This document shows positions 1 through 11,781 of a stretch of 64,000 nucleotides of DNA, piece after piece. The DNA lies in NCBI GenBank assembly GCA_019155205.2, contig JAHNZQ020003149.1:1449681-1513680 (forward strand), in the 5' to 3' direction. The position numbers were made by a program, and so were the translations under genes. The stretch's first letter is position 1; each line of letters opens with the position of its first letter. This DNA is from Gracilaria vermiculophylla (lineage: Eukaryota > Rhodophyta > Florideophyceae > Gracilariales > Gracilariaceae). Under the pieces are notes generated by a model, which saw nothing but the letters and a program-made list of their open reading frames with translations, had not been told where the DNA came from and did not search any database.

Positions 1-59
1 CGGCTTGCTTGTCCGGTTCTTACCCTCTGACTGCACGCCCAGTACGGGGTCGCCCGGAT

Positions 60-1670
60 TTACACCCGGCTCGTGTCGACCCTATCAGAGGGCTCTCTCG
101 CTGTGCCACCTCTCACTGAGAGCAAGCTTGAACACCTTGGTGGTGCTTCCGCGACGCGGCTCGTGTCTGTGCCACGTTCGTAGTTTGCACTACAGTATAC
201 GCGACGGTTCTCCCGTTTCTTGTCAAGAATCGCAAACACTTTCTGCTCTACAGTTCCATCTGCGCCGATAACTACTGACAATGGCCCCTTGCGTCCAAGC
301 GGTTTCTTGTACTTGCGTAGTTTCGAAACATGAAAAACGATGTGAGCCTTTTTCATCGAAGGTGGAAGCTCGACGCAGTACGTGACCATTCCCATGACTG
401 AGCTTATTTTAAGAGGACCAAGATACTTGGTTCTCCACTTCGCAGGTAGATCAGCTCTGCTGAAGGCACTCAAATCTTCGCTTCGCAACAAAACCAAATC
501 CCCTTCATTAAATGTGATCTCATTTCGCTTGAGATTTGCATAATGTTGCTGCCTTGCCTGCACGAAAGCTAGATTTTCCAGTGCTAAAGCACGAAAAGCA
601 TTTCTCTTATCCACGAACTCCGCAGCGCTTTGACATTTCACACCACATGCTTTGAGTTTTCTTGTCACTGAGCTGTGTGGGATCCTTGCCAGATCAACCT
701 CGAACGGAGTAAGTCCCGTACTCGCATTTTTCGAAGAGTTGTACTCAAACTCCACCGTGGAAAGTATCTCATGCCAGCTTTCCATTTCTTCTTGGATGGT
801 CTTTTGGATCATGTTACTGAAAACTTTGATCATCACTTCAGATTTCCCGTCTATGTGAGAGTGATCGCTAGTAGATACGTTGCGTTTGACGTTTAAAAGC
901 TGAGCCAAGCTTTTCCAGAAGTTTGACTTAAACTTTGGGTCTCGGTCGGATATCATCTTGTCAGGTATTCCGTGCTTGCTGAAAACCTCGTCCTTCAGTA
1001 ATTGAGCGGCTCCAGCGGCTGTCACTTCCTACGTCGTAGGAATAAATATCGCCCGCTTCGAAAGAGTCTCAACTATGACGAACACAGAGTCGAATCCAGC
1101 ACTACAACGTGGTAGTTCAGTCAGAAAGTCCATGGTTATGACATCCCATACCGTTGCTGGTATCTCATAAGACTGCAGCTTCCCTTGAGGTCCTGTGTTC
1201 GGAACCTTGTTCACTTAACAATCATGACATGCGGAACAGAACTTCTCCGTATCGTTGTACATTCCAGGCTAGTAGACGTGTCCCGCCATCCTTGCGTAAG
1301 TTTTTTTAGTTCCAAAGTGAGCGGGGACATGGAATTGCTCAATCATGTCAATATGCAGTGTCTGATTGTCGGGAACATACAGTCTAGTACTGCCAGTACC
1401 CTTCCACAGTAGGTATTCGTCTTCGAATTCAAAGTTCGACGCTTGATGTGTACCCCTGTTGCTCTTATCAAATTGTTTGTCCGGAGAATGAATCATCTGC
1501 GTAGCAAAATCGTCGTGGTCATAACCTGTCTTGATTTGTTGTAGCAATTTGTCGTTCATCACCTCCATTTGCCGCAAAGCAGGCTGCTGATCCGGTCTCC
1601 TGCTTAGGGCGTCAGGGACGATGTGTTGCGTACCGGGTACGTGTTCGGTCTCATACGTGTATGGCTTCAA
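60..1670 (-). pseudogene. Gypsy integrase, broken into three frames
   Basis: Three consecutive minus-strand frames make up the integrase region. 1269-1670 starts with TEHVPGTQHIVPDALSRRP, the classic RNase H-to-integrase junction of gypsy elements, and runs into a zinc-binding region. 1029-1214 contains WDVITMDFLTELP, with the first catalytic Asp. 60-1025 has FSKHGIPDKMISDRDPKF, with the second Asp, and then an SH3-like C-terminal region (LPAKWRTKYLGPLKIS). At least two frameshifts or stops separate them, so it is a pseudogene. Confidence 0.85.
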
Positions 1671-1746
1671 GACGTCAAGCCATCGAGCTTGTCGGCCGAA
1701 GAGTCAGGCCTTTGTCTGCAAGTACCTGAATGGTTCGTGGTCTGTC

Positions 1747-2925
1747 TTAAAAGTAAACTTCCTTCCCTTCAAGTAAATGTCCCATTCGCGAAGTGCGATC
1801 ATGAAAGCCAGTAATTCTTGATCGCCTGTGTCCCAGTGTTTCCACTATGGACAGTCTGTGTGAGAGGTATGCGATTGGTCGGCCGCCTTGCTCAAGCGTA
1901 GCACCAACGGCAAACTTCGATACGTCAGTAGATAATACAAATTCCTTCTCTGACGATGGGTTAGCCAATACGGGTGTGGATGTGAGGGCAGTCTTCAGGT
2001 TGTTAAATGCCTTCTGTTGTTCATCCATCCATTCAAACTGTTTTCCTCGAACGATGTCGCTCACTGGCCACAGTATTCTGGCATAGTCCTTAATAAACTT
2101 CCTGTAGTAATTTACCAAGCCTATAAACTGATACACCTCTCGTACGGATACAGGTGTTGGCCATTCCAGAATTGCATGCCTCAAACGATCCTGCATGACA
2201 ATGCCGTCTGCTGATACAGTATAGCCAAGAACGTCGACTTCGCTAACACCAATAACACACTTCGAGTGTTTTGTGTACAGTCTGTTTGCTCTAAGAATTT
2301 CAAAGAGCCGCCTCAGGTGCTTTTTATGTTCCTCCTTTGACCTAATGTAGACCAATACGTCATCCACAAATAAGACCAAACAATTTTCGTTTAAGTCTCG
2401 CAGTAGTGTGGAAAATAGTCTCGAGAAACGTGCTGGGGTGTTAATCAATCCAAAGCAAAGAACCCTCCATTCAAATGATCCATACCGGGTTCGAATCGCT
2501 GTCTTCTGTATGTACGCTTCTCTGATCCGCATCTGATGATAGGCCCCCAATAGGTCTATCTTAGAAAAGATCGTTGCTTCACAAACGTGATCAATCGCTT
2601 CAGAAATCAGTGGTATTTGGTTTGAGTCTGATATAGTTATCTTGTTTAACGCCCGGTAGTCACGAACCATTCGAAGGTCACCCTCCTTCTTCTTCACAAA
2701 AAATAATGGGGCTCCATACGGCGAGCTAAACGGGCGGATAAGTCCTTTAGATAGAAGCATCTGCAACTGTCGTTTGAGTTCCAATAACTCATCTTGAGAA
2801 AGTCGGATCACTGGCCTTACAGGAGAGGCCTCGTCATTCTTCAAGTTGATCTCAAAGTCAATGCCACGCTCTGGTGGCAGCGTGTCTGGTCGTTCATCCA
2901 GAAAAACGTCCTGGAATTCTGTCAT
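1747..2925 (-). pseudogene. pol: Gypsy reverse transcriptase / RNase H
   Basis: A long frame with clear Ty3/gypsy RT motifs: the SSPYGAPLFFVKKK fingers motif, RMVRDYRALN, FSKIDLLGAYHQMRI, the catalytic FVDD box (about residue 180) and the thumb/connection segment FIGLVNYYRKFIKDYA. RNase H begins at FVLSTDVSKFAVGATL and the frame is lost soon after SHRLS, before the second half of RNase H. The RT catalytic Asp pair looks intact, so this domain decayed late or was lost by frameshift rather than by point mutation. Confidence 0.9.
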
Positions 2926-2950
2926 AAAGCCTGAAACGTCCGGGACACAG

Positions 2951-3529
2951 TCATACTGTTTTTTGTGGGCTGAATCCTGACTGAAAATAGCTCTGACTTC
3001 CGTTCCGCACGAGCTTTTTCATTGTCTTGATCGAAATCTTTTTAAACGTGATCGCGTTCTTGCTTGGTTCCGCATTCCGAGGGCGCAGAATCTTCGTTGA
3101 ACCATCAACTTCCTTGATTCGGACGCAAACTGTGCGCCAGTCAATATCCGGGATGTGTGTCCGCAACCAGTTTCTTCCAATAACAAACTTTATGTCCCCC
3201 TTCATTAGTAAAACATAAACTTCTTCCGTGCTTGTGACGTTGTCAAACGTCAGTGTGGCCATTGTCTTCCACTGCGCTGTGGTCAGTGATCCGTTGCCGA
3301 GCTCAACGTCATTGTGTACGCGCATCATCGTAAGATCAAGTCGTTTAGCCACACTTGGTTCTATAAAACAGTGAGTTGCACCTGGGCCGAGGTCTCCGAT
3401 TCCTCTCTGTTCATTCTTGGTGCATTCATAAAACATGTTGCACTCGTCCGTGGCTGTGTTCAGTGATGACAGCCCTAATGACACTTCGGGAGATGTGTCA
3501 TCTTCATTCGCCGTTTCGAGGGACGGCAT
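2951..3529 (-). pseudogene. Gypsy retropepsin-like protease region
   Basis: This frame follows gag and carries a retropepsin-like region: GDLGPGATHCFI in place of the usual D-[ST]-G-A-[ST] active-site loop, and later FVIGRNWLRTH, which matches the ILGxxWL flap region of gypsy proteases. The Asp is present, but the loop is altered by an extra residue and a Pro, so I doubt it is active. The frame stops about 25 nt before the RT frame, so an in-frame stop or shift separates them. Confidence 0.65.
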
Positions 3530-4533
3530 TACTCGTTTGGGGAATCGTGAGTGTCGGTTGTCTTTCCGTTTCCAGAGTCATCAGGACACGTCTGGGACGG
3601 CGTGTAATTCCCACCGCAATCGTAGCAGCGTGCGTTCTTGTGATTCAAACTCCTCTCTCCATCCTCAGCCGGTCCCCAATATAGTGCATCCTTTTCTCGG
3701 TTCTTTGTCTTGGTTTTAGTCGCACCCTCCTTCTTGTTTTCTCGTTTCTTCGATGGTGCACGATCCTTGTTGGTCTTTCTAGAGCGGGCAGTACCACGTT
3801 TTGTGGATTTGCTGTTCCATTGCATTGCTATTTCCAGCGTTCTTGCGTGCTCATACACGTCCTGTAAGCTCTTAGGCTCTCCAACTGGGTATTTATTCGT
3901 GAATTCTTCCTTGAACTCATCAGTCAATCCATTAAAGAAAAACAAATATACTTCCGATGAAGGTGTATCACAGATCTCCACCAAGTCGCGAAACGTCGAT
4001 GCATACCAATCTCCTGTCTTCGTCAGTCTGTGCTTCATGAGCCTTGTCATGGCTCTAGCATTCTCATAAGCTGGCACAAATTCCTTAAACATAGCTTCTT
4101 GTAAGTCTGACACGGTCTTCGGCTTACGATCGTTTGCTTCTAAGTTCATCATCCATGTCGCAGCTCGGTCTCTTAGGTAACAGTCTGCAAGGTCCAGCAT
4201 GCTGGAATCTGTCATCTTTCCCAGCTTTCCCACCTTCTTCACATTGTAGATGAAAGCTCTCACTTTGATCGAGTTTTGCTCATCGCGGGATCCCGTGAAG
4301 GAACTGATTTGAGGTATCTTCGTCGGTGCGATTGGTGGGGTGTTCACCGCCGTACCTTGCTGACGAAACTCAGCTGAAACGGCACCTTGTACCACAGTTC
4401 GAGCTGGCGGAACTTCGCTAGTGAGCTGTGCAATCTGGGCGTGTTGCGCTTCGATCAGCCCACGCATGCTCTGCAACTGTTCTTGCATTGCTTGTATCGT
4501 GGCAGCTGTTCCAATAGATTTGCCCTGATCCAT
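3529..4533 (-). CDS. gag: Gypsy-type Gag polyprotein (334 aa)
   Basis: This is the longest intact frame of the gypsy element. The N-terminus has a coiled-coil-like Gln-rich segment (about residues 8-45). The middle is a retrotransposon Gag capsid-like region, with a helical segment around YLRDRAATWMMNLE (about 115-130). The C-terminal third is strongly basic (Lys/Arg-rich) and ends with CYDCGGNYTPSQTC, a zinc-knuckle-like motif whose His ligand is not in the usual place. Gag would form the particle that packages element RNA. It overlaps the start of the protease frame by one base. The rest of the element is broken, so it is probably not functional on its own. Confidence 0.8.
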   Translation of the reverse strand: MDQGKSIGTAATIQAMQEQLQSMRGLIEAQHAQIAQLTSEVPPARTVVQGAVSAEFRQQGTAVNTPPIAPTKIPQISSFTGSRDEQNSIKVRAFIYNVKKVGKLGKMTDSSMLDLADCYLRDRAATWMMNLEANDRKPKTVSDLQEAMFKEFVPAYENARAMTRLMKHRLTKTGDWYASTFRDLVEICDTPSSEVYLFFFNGLTDEFKEEFTNKYPVGEPKSLQDVYEHARTLEIAMQWNSKSTKRGTARSRKTNKDRAPSKKRENKKEGATKTKTKNREKDALYWGPAEDGERSLNHKNARCYDCGGNYTPSQTCPDDSGNGKTTDTHDSPNE

Positions 4534-4869
4534 TTCCTGGACATTCTACGGTACTGAAGATGTGTTCTTCGGCATCTCGGGCAGTGCGGAACTTTGCGAA
4601 GGACGAAATGCAATCCTTGCAGCCGAACGTGTCCTCGGTCTCGGTATCTGTGACGGTCTGTCCGGCATTCGTTCGTCGATCGGTTCGTGGCGATGCTATG
4701 AAGTGGAACAGAGTGTCGATGGGTTCTCTATCCTCCTCTGTCGGTCGAGTCGTTCGTCTTTACTCCCCTCCCAGGTCCGGGTTTCCGTCCTCCCTCTTGC
4801 CAGCTGCAGAGCAGCGACGGCCTTAAATACTAGAGAAGGTTCTAATTCCTATCTACTTACTTCAACGAT
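4534..4869. other. Gypsy leader / LTR-like sequence, no gene
   Basis: This lies upstream of gypsy gag and before the copia-type LTR. On the minus strand a TATA-like tatttaag (about 4822-4829) would fit a gypsy 5' LTR promoter, but no matching second LTR is visible and no primer-binding site was recognised. The open frames here have no family resemblance. Confidence 0.4.
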
Positions 4870-5295
4870 TTAATTGATACGATGTCCATAATTGGCGGTC
4901 ACTTGTCATTATGTGCCTTGGGTCAAGTCATCAGGGTTTGCGAGGTACTTTGTTACATCAGGAGAGCTTGGTTTACATCCCCAGAGGTGGAGCTCCACCA
5001 GCAGATTAAGTATCCAGCCGGGAGCCTGCTTAGGCAGGTCTCATTACTGTTGAAAGTATCTGCGCAAAATTAACTAAAAAGAATATAATTTTCTGGACAA
5101 GTCTCCCTCCTGTTGCAATTACTCGCACAAATTAAGAAAAATAAATATAAATTTCACCATCCCTTTTAGGATGCTCTAACGCATAAAGGCCGAAATATGC
5201 ACCACGTGGCTCAGTCAATAAAATAAGAGACGTCCTAAGGAATATCACGCCATAAAGGCACACCACCATATTTCCTTAAGAGCGACTGTACTACA
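4870..5295 (-). repeat. Copia-family LTR (3' LTR)
   Basis: Read on the minus strand it starts TGTAGTACAGTCGCTCTTAA and is recognisably homologous over most of its length to the plus-strand copy at 12355. Shared blocks include AAATATGGTGGT, CCACGTGGTGCATA, a TATA-like/R-region block around GGCTCCCGGCT, and GAGCTCCACCTCTGGGGA. The end at about 4870 is approximate because similarity fades. Confidence 0.75.
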
Positions 5296-7049
5296 GAGGG
5301 CTTGGAACGATTGGATTCCGGAATTCCTGCCTTGTGGGCGGCTGTCTGCGTGTCGTCCACTTTAGCCCTGATGTATTCGTGCTGGTCCGAGTCGATAGGA
5401 TCCAGCAGGGAAGATTCGGGCATCGGGTCCTCTTCTGCGCGTGCGCGGAAGTAGTTGACCTTCGGTCGGTCGAGGTACCACATAGGCGGGCCCTCCACAT
5501 GGTCGTGGCCCCCACGGTTGAAGCGAGCTACCTTGATGCGGCTGACTCGCCCACATTTGGTCGTAGGAAGGGATTCGGGGCTGTACTCGGTACCGTCGAG
5601 GGTCACCGTCCGATCGTCGAGTAGAGTTTACGTGTCCACATGGAGGGGAACAAAGACCGGACCGCCAATACGTGTGTCCTCACAAGGCACCGCGTCGTTC
5701 GCTACAAGGAAACGTATATTCTGGTGCGCGAGACGTCTTTGGTAAAGGTGTCGTACCGTGGACGGCACGTATCACGCCCTTGAAAACTTTTACAATTTCG
5801 GCGTCTCGTCCGTTTTGGTCAGTGGGACTCCAAGACTGACGGCGTCGATGGCTTCGATTTTGCCGGTGCCCTTGAGGACCGCCCTCTCAGCCAAGGCTGT
5901 CGACGCGAGACTTTCGTCGCTGCCGTCATCGCCACGGCTAGTTATGTCGAGGCTCGCCTTTTTGTCCGAAACGATCATGATGCACGACGGTGAACCCCCG
6001 TCCATTTTGGCTGTACCTACGTCTTAAAGAAGGAGGCCGACGCTCTTGGACGAAGAGAAGGCTGCGTTACCGGCCGAAGAGACTTGACTCCTTGTAGACC
6101 GTGCCGGGCCATCGCTTGCTCGAGCGGCAGCCAGCTTGTCTTTGTACTCTTTTTTCTCCTTTGCCTACGAGTGTTCGCAGTCGTCGATCCAATGCATACG
6201 CTTCTTTACCTCGCACGACGTAAGTGGGCATGGCGAAGGCGGGGTTCTCTTCTTGCCGCGGTCCTTTGAGGTCTTGCTTGAGTACTTGTTTTCCGGCTTT
6301 GTCTTTGTGCCGTTGTTTATTGAACCGCCGCCCGCATTGAAATGACGGCCACGAGGGCTCCCGTTGTCGAGTTTTTCGAATGCCAATAAAAGATCGAGTG
6401 CATGTCTCATAAAGCCTTTGAAGTCATCCTTGAGATTCCTCTTCGAGAATGACAGGTCTGGTTTAAGTCGGATCTTAAGTTTTGCCAGCTTGACGACCGA
6501 TAGGATATGGCATACAGCCCAATTTTTGTTGTTGTCGACCACCCAGGCCCTGCTGTGCTAACAGAGCAATGCCTTATGAGCCATGTAGAGTAACTTCATG
6601 CGGCCCGATGCGGACTTGACGCTCATGTCCATGCGAATGTGCTTTTGCACCATGGTGCTGATGTCTGTCTCGGTCATGGCTGTAGCCGAGTCGACAGCTT
6701 CCTCCTCTAGAAAACCACGAAGCTGGTTGTCCTCCAGATATTTCCCGTCTTTGCAGCCTTCAGTCATCCCGAGATCCACGATGGACTCGAGCTGTTCGGC
6801 TCCAACACACTAGACAAGACCAAGAGAACGGGTAGACTCAATAGTAGTTGAGCCTTCTTGAACGAGCTCCGATTTGCAGGCCTTAAGCTCGCGACAGTAC
6901 GTGTCAAATTTGTGCAGGAACATGCAGATTGACTCAGAGTCAAAGCGTGCAAAAGATGGCTATTCAGTAGCCATCATGACTGGCTGACTTCCGCCGATCC
7001 ACTTACACCCGTGCCGGTACGTGCAGATGAAGACGATGAGCATGTATCT

Positions 7050-7298
7050 TCCATAGTTGGCCTTCAGGACTGCGGGCTTGTCCTTTAAGGTCTATGTGGT
7101 GAAAACCTCTCAGGTGTGTAGCCGAAGTGATCACTGTGGCACAAGCAGTAGGTCGGGTGTGGGGCCTAGACTCTAGAGACTCCGAGAGTCTACAAAGTCG
7201 GAAGTATAAGGGTTTATTGAAAGGCTCGGTGAGTCGTCCTTAGTGTGGTACTTTCAGCCCTCAAACCACCCTATTTCCTCAGGAGACACTGTACTACA
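7050..7298 (-). repeat. Copia-family LTR, diverged (5' LTR)
   Basis: On the minus strand it begins TGTAGTACAGTGTCTCCTGA followed by GGAAATAGGGTGGTTTG, matching the first 40 or so bases of the other two LTR copies, and then diverges. The lower boundary is a guess from where the Gag-like frames begin. Confidence 0.55.
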
Positions 7299-7859
7299 CT
7301 TAGTGAGGTTCTCGGGTATGTTCGATGCCCCTCAGGGACGGGAGGCATCGAGAGACTGCGAGCCGAGGTCTAAAAACTAAAGCTGAAGCCCTGTCTCCGG
7401 CAAAGACGGGTCGGCTGGAAAATCACGAGACTAAAAGACGTCCAATGGCGTCGCTGTACGTAGAATAAAATCCAGGCCGGTACGGATTTGGTAGCTGTGC
7501 ACAGAAAAGACTCAGTGCCACACCATTGAAAACTTGGTTTTCCACGAGTAAAAGGGTTTGTGAAATGCATTATCGTTGGCTCCCTTTCGCTTGTCATAGT
7601 CTTCTAGAGCGGGACAGACAATAAAGGTACAGTGCACAAAACCTGAATAAAGCAACTGGCCTCTTTCTTATTCTCGCAATCTGTGGTAGAGAAAGACGCT
7701 TTACACGATAGTCTGTTTCTTCAACTAAACAACAGTTGTAGACGTGCATCTTTGTAAAACGCCAACTCTTTCCGTTTTGCGTGTAGCGATAGAAAACATA
7801 AAAGAGACGACGAAATCTAATTAAAATCCAAAACAAGAAAAACTTTTACTTAACTCAAT
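7299..7859. other. No gene recognised; transposon spacer
   Basis: There are only short minus-strand frames without family resemblance. It sits between the copia-like 5' LTR and the Tc1/mariner remnant. Confidence 0.4.
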
Positions 7860-8984
7860 ACTTCGTCAATTCTCCCTTTTTTTCACCACTTTAATACAAC
7901 GCTCTTGTAGAGAGTTGTACAGCGTTTCTAAATATTCAACTGTCAGCTTGTTCCAATAATCAATCACCACTTCAAGCAAAGTTCCAATGTCCTTGAATTA
8001 GCGCTGATTGGCGTACAATCGGCGCGCCAATAGCCCCCAAATATTCTCCATAATATTGAAATCTGGCGATTTAGCCGGCCATGAAAGCAAACCGACATTG
8101 TGGTCTTCAAAACACTTTTATGTGTACATGGACCGATGTATAGAGGCACCATCGTGTTGAAACCTGAACGATTCTCAGAATGTGTCAGTTGCAAACGGTA
8201 ACATTTCTTTCTGTAATATTTTGCAGAACTTTTTCGAATCCATAATTTCTTTGGAAAGCACTAGCTTGCTTAGACCATAAAACGAACATGCTGCCCATGA
8301 TATGATAGAATACTCGCCATTTTGTCTTTTTGAAAAAACAACTTCTTTCTTCCGTATGTTATGCCAATAGTAAGCAAAATCATCTGTACCATCAAGATTA
8401 AACTTCTTTTCATCAGAGAAAATAATTTTTTCCGCTGTTCTAATGAATACGTCATTTAAAGACGAGCCCAAATATGCCTTTGCTTCTTGTGGCGTTCCGT
8501 CATCAATGATACGGACTTCATTTTCTTATATATCAAATTCGGGTCTTTCTTAAGGATCTGCTGCACTCTACGGACAGAAACGGGTAAAGAAAGAGAGTTT
8601 CAAAGCTCCTTAGCAGACTGATTTGAATTTGATGCTGCACAAAGCAAAGCTTTTTTGGCTGTCGGTCACAAAGTTTTGTTGTTTGATCCTTTGAAACGCA
8701 TGTTGTACTTCCCTTGATTCTTTAAAAAGATCTGTGTAACAGTTCGAGAGCGATTGAGAGTGTCAGCGATTTCTCTGCGAGCAACAGTGAGCCTTTGCAG
8801 CCAATATCATTTCTTTCCCTTTATCAGAAAGGGGACTACCAGGTCCCATTTTTTCTAAACTTGTTTTTGGAGACGTTAGAAAAACTGAGATGGAACGATC
8901 GTGGTATTTAAAGTACTGCATATTGCACGCTTTTTTGAAAGAGATTGAGAAAACATAAGTGGACCCTATGATATCGTGAAGCAA
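7860..8984 (-). mobile_element. Tc1/mariner-type transposase remnant
   Basis: Minus-strand pieces line up in transposase order. 8763-8984 contains SPLSDKGKEMILAAKA, a helix-turn-helix start. 8175-8471 has IIFSDEKKFNLDGTDDF followed by YYWHNIRKK, the first catalytic Asp region of Tc1-family DDE transposases. 7964-8194 has MVPLYIG and further on LNRQISILWRIFGGYW, a corrupted version of the PDLNPIENIW motif. Several frameshifts separate the pieces, so it is inactive. Terminal inverted repeats could not be identified with confidence. It abuts the 3' end of the second copia element. Confidence 0.8.
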
Positions 8985-9889
8985 TGCCCGGGGACCGAGG
9001 CGTCGCAGGAGGCTTCGGCGCTGGGATTTATTGTGAAATAATGGGTGGGAGTCAACCCTTGGTACGTGATCCCAGTGTGTGATGACAAAGGTTTGCCGCC
9101 GTTGCCGAGGTGAGGGGCTCGTAAGTCGGGTGTGTGTGTGTGATGATAGCCTTGGGGACTTAAGCGGGTACTTGCGGAGGCGGAGGGGGGATCAGGTGAA
9201 GTTTGCAGGTGAGGTGTATAAAAGCCGCGAGCTTGAAGGTCTTGGTACAAATGTCGGCTGTGTTGTCTGCAGATGGAATGTGGTGAAGCACGATGTTGCC
9301 GCAGTGGAGATGTTCTCGAAGGAAGTGGTGTTTGACGTCGATGAATTTCCTTCTGCGCGTTGTTCCCGTGTTTAACGCTACTGCAATTGCAGTTTGGTTG
9401 TTAATTATGAATGGGGTGGGTGGTAAGAGGAAGCGGTACAGAAATTCGATTAGGAGGCGGAGGAAGAGAGTGTTCTGGACGGCTGTTGTGGCAGAGATGT
9501 ATTCGGCTTCGCACGTCGACAGGGTTTGGGTATGCTGGAGTTTAAACGACCAGTCAACGGGATTTCCGGCGAGGCAGAAGATGATCCCTGTGGTAGTTTT
9601 GCGGGTAGCCGGGTCGCCCGCATAGTCTGCGTCGGCGAATGTGCGGAGGTTTTCTCTTTTGGATTTTGTATACAGGATGCCGTGATGAGCAGTGCGCTTG
9701 TATTATCAGCCGACAGCTTTGAGGTAGGTGAAGTGTCGGGCTGACGGAAGTTGTGAGGCGCGCGTAAGATTGCTGACAATGAATGCCAGGTCGGGGCGTG
9801 TTCCGTCTACAAGCAACCTCATTTCTCCGACGATTTCGCGATAGCGTGCGGCCTCCTTGGAATTCAATTGTGTATCATTCTGATCAGGT

Positions 9890-10671
9890 GGATGCATGCT
9901 GAGACCTGTTGTGTAAGGGTTTTTTCTGCCGTTTGCATGTTGGAGCCCCAGTTTGGTCAGGATGCTGTGTACTGCCTCTGGGTGTGCCAGATATATTGAG
10001 CCGTCGTTGGTGTGAGTGAGGGTCCAACCGGTATATCTAGAGGGACGGCCAAGTCGTTTGATGTTGTATTTTCGCTGAAGTTGGGAGTAGAGGGTGTCTG
10101 TCAGGGAGGTGTGGGTGGTTGCTACTAGGAAGTCGGCAAAGTTGAGGCATATGATAAGGTACGATGATGGAGAGATGCGTTGGATAAAGAGTGCGGGGTC
10201 GTCCTCTCAATGTTGGTGGCCAATTGCCTTGAAGTATTGCCAGGCTTTTGTGAGGTACGTGAAACCGGCAGATGGGGAGCCGTATATGTTTTTGATCAAA
10301 AGTCCAGCGGTTGAATTATGTTTAAAGAAGCCGTAGAATTGTGGGTGTTGTCTTATGTACACCGGTTTTGAGTGGTCATAGGTTTCGTGTGGGAAGGCGG
10401 AGCTGATGTCGAAGTGTTCGAGGTGAAGGTTGTGTTGAACGCTGAGAGCGATGACAAGACGTGTCGTGGACTTGTGTAAAAGGTGGGCCGCGGTTTTTGC
10501 GGAGTCGAAGTGTGTGAATGGTTTCATGAGGTCGCCGCGAATGGTGCATTGGGCTTTGTGTTCTATTATGTTGCCATGTGAGTCACGTTTGTATCGGTAC
10601 GTCATTTTTAGTGAAACGAGTTTTGCGTTGGGGGGTATGGAGGAAGCTGGGAGCCAATGGACTGCCTTCAT
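9890..10671 (-). pseudogene. Copia reverse transcriptase fragment
   Basis: Has the copia RT signature KMTYRYKRDSHGNIIEHKAQ, then LHLEHFDISSAFPHETYD with the first catalytic Asp, and LIKNIYGSPSAGF. Further on, in another frame, the expected YVDD box reads NFADFLVAT, so the second catalytic Asp is replaced by Phe. The RT is inactive by both frameshift and active-site substitution. Confidence 0.8.
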
Positions 10672-11244
10672 CTTGTCTAACTTGGAGAGTTCCAGGTTGT
10701 GTGCATTTTCCCAATGTGCAGCGTCGGTATATGTGAGAGCTTGCTTCCAAGAGAGGGGAGGTGGTGTTTTCGTCGTGATTGTGGTGGGAGTGTCGTGCCA
10801 CTTGAAGGCCTTGAAGGCTTTTGCGTATGTGAGAGCGGGGTCACAGCTTGGGTCATATGGGTGGAAGTCGGAGATACGGACTCGGCGGTACTGGCCAGAT
10901 CAGAGGATGAAAACCATGATGTTGTTGGTATCGATGCCATGCATGTAGCGGCAGGGTGTTCCGTGGTTATCGAGTTTCGTTTGTTTCGTGTGGTTCTTGT
11001 GGAAGAATGCGTAACCGAGTTGACCGAATGGTTAGAGAAGCTGGTGCAGTGGCGGTCGTTTGTGCCAGGCTTCGTAAGGCGTTTGTCGAATTGAGTGTTG
11101 ATATATGAGATTTTATTTAAAGGCGGCGTCCCGAACTGCGTCTTCCCAATATTCCGCTGAATGGCGACTGTGCAGGAGAGATGAGCGCGCAGCTTGGAGA
11201 AGACTGCGGTTGATTCTTTCAGCTATGGAGTTTTGTTGTGGAAG

Positions 11245-11781
11245 TTACGGGAGGGAAGTGACGTGCAATGTGCCCAGGCTTCTCCAGAGGTGAGAATTTT
11301 CGCTGCTGAGGTATTGCTTGGCGTTATCCGTGACGTATATTGTGGGGTACCTTCCTGTTCGGTTGTGCACGTGGTTGGCGATGAACTCGACGTGGGCGGG
11401 CACTGCCTTGCGATCTTTGCCGAAATATACGTGTAGGAATCTGCTGAACATGTCGATGAATGTGATCATGTATAGGTTGCCATGCGCATATGGTTGGGGG
11501 AGTGGACCGCATATGTCCGATGATAGTGCTTCGCCACGGGAGTGTTGGTGATTGATGGGAGGATGTTGGCGTGTAATGAGCTTACCTTGAAGACAGGGGC
11601 TGTATATGAGGGGTTTGGGATGCGATGCCAAAGAGGGAGGCATATTAAGGAGCTTCTGCTTTGCCATTCTGGCAATAGTGCGGGGGGAGATGTGGTTGAG
11701 GATTAGATGCCATCGGTGAAAGTCCCGCGTAGTTCCACGAGGCGATGGTTGGGGAGAGTGCGGCATGTGTGCAGCGGTCAA
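11245..11781 (-). pseudogene. Copia integrase fragment
   Basis: Contains the pre-integrase region (HRWHLILNHISPRTIARM), the first catalytic Asp in SSDICGPLPQP and the second in TDNAKQYLSSEN. The third acidic residue lies below 11245 in a different frame (a segment reading SIAERINRSLLQAARSS), so a frameshift splits the catalytic core. Spacing otherwise matches a DDE integrase of Ty1/copia elements. Confidence 0.8.

Larger units (their letters stand above)
1..4533 (-). mobile_element. Decayed Ty3/gypsy LTR retrotransposon
   Basis: On the minus strand the order is gag, protease, reverse transcriptase, RNase H, integrase, which is the Ty3/gypsy order (integrase last). The frame is broken in several places, at about 2930, 1750-1670, 1269-1214 and 1029-1025, so no intact Pol can be made. 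After the integrase a short stretch resembles the beginning of a chromodomain, suggesting a chromovirus, but it breaks before the window edge. No pair of LTRs could be matched: the left end runs off the window and the right side abuts a copia-type LTR. Confidence 0.9.
4870..7298 (-). mobile_element. Ty1/copia-like element, gag and protease region only
   Basis: Two minus-strand copies of an LTR that begins TGTAGTACAG flank this segment (starts at 7298 and 5295). Between them are broken minus-strand frames with a copia-type Gag. 6558-6952 and 6165-6542 carry Gag-like sequence; the second ends in CPLTSC...HWIDDCEHS, a Gag zinc knuckle. 5790-6005 is protease-like, but this assignment is weak. No integrase or RT was found, so the element is internally deleted or non-autonomous. 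The right LTR is much diverged from the left one, so the insertion is old. Confidence 0.7.
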
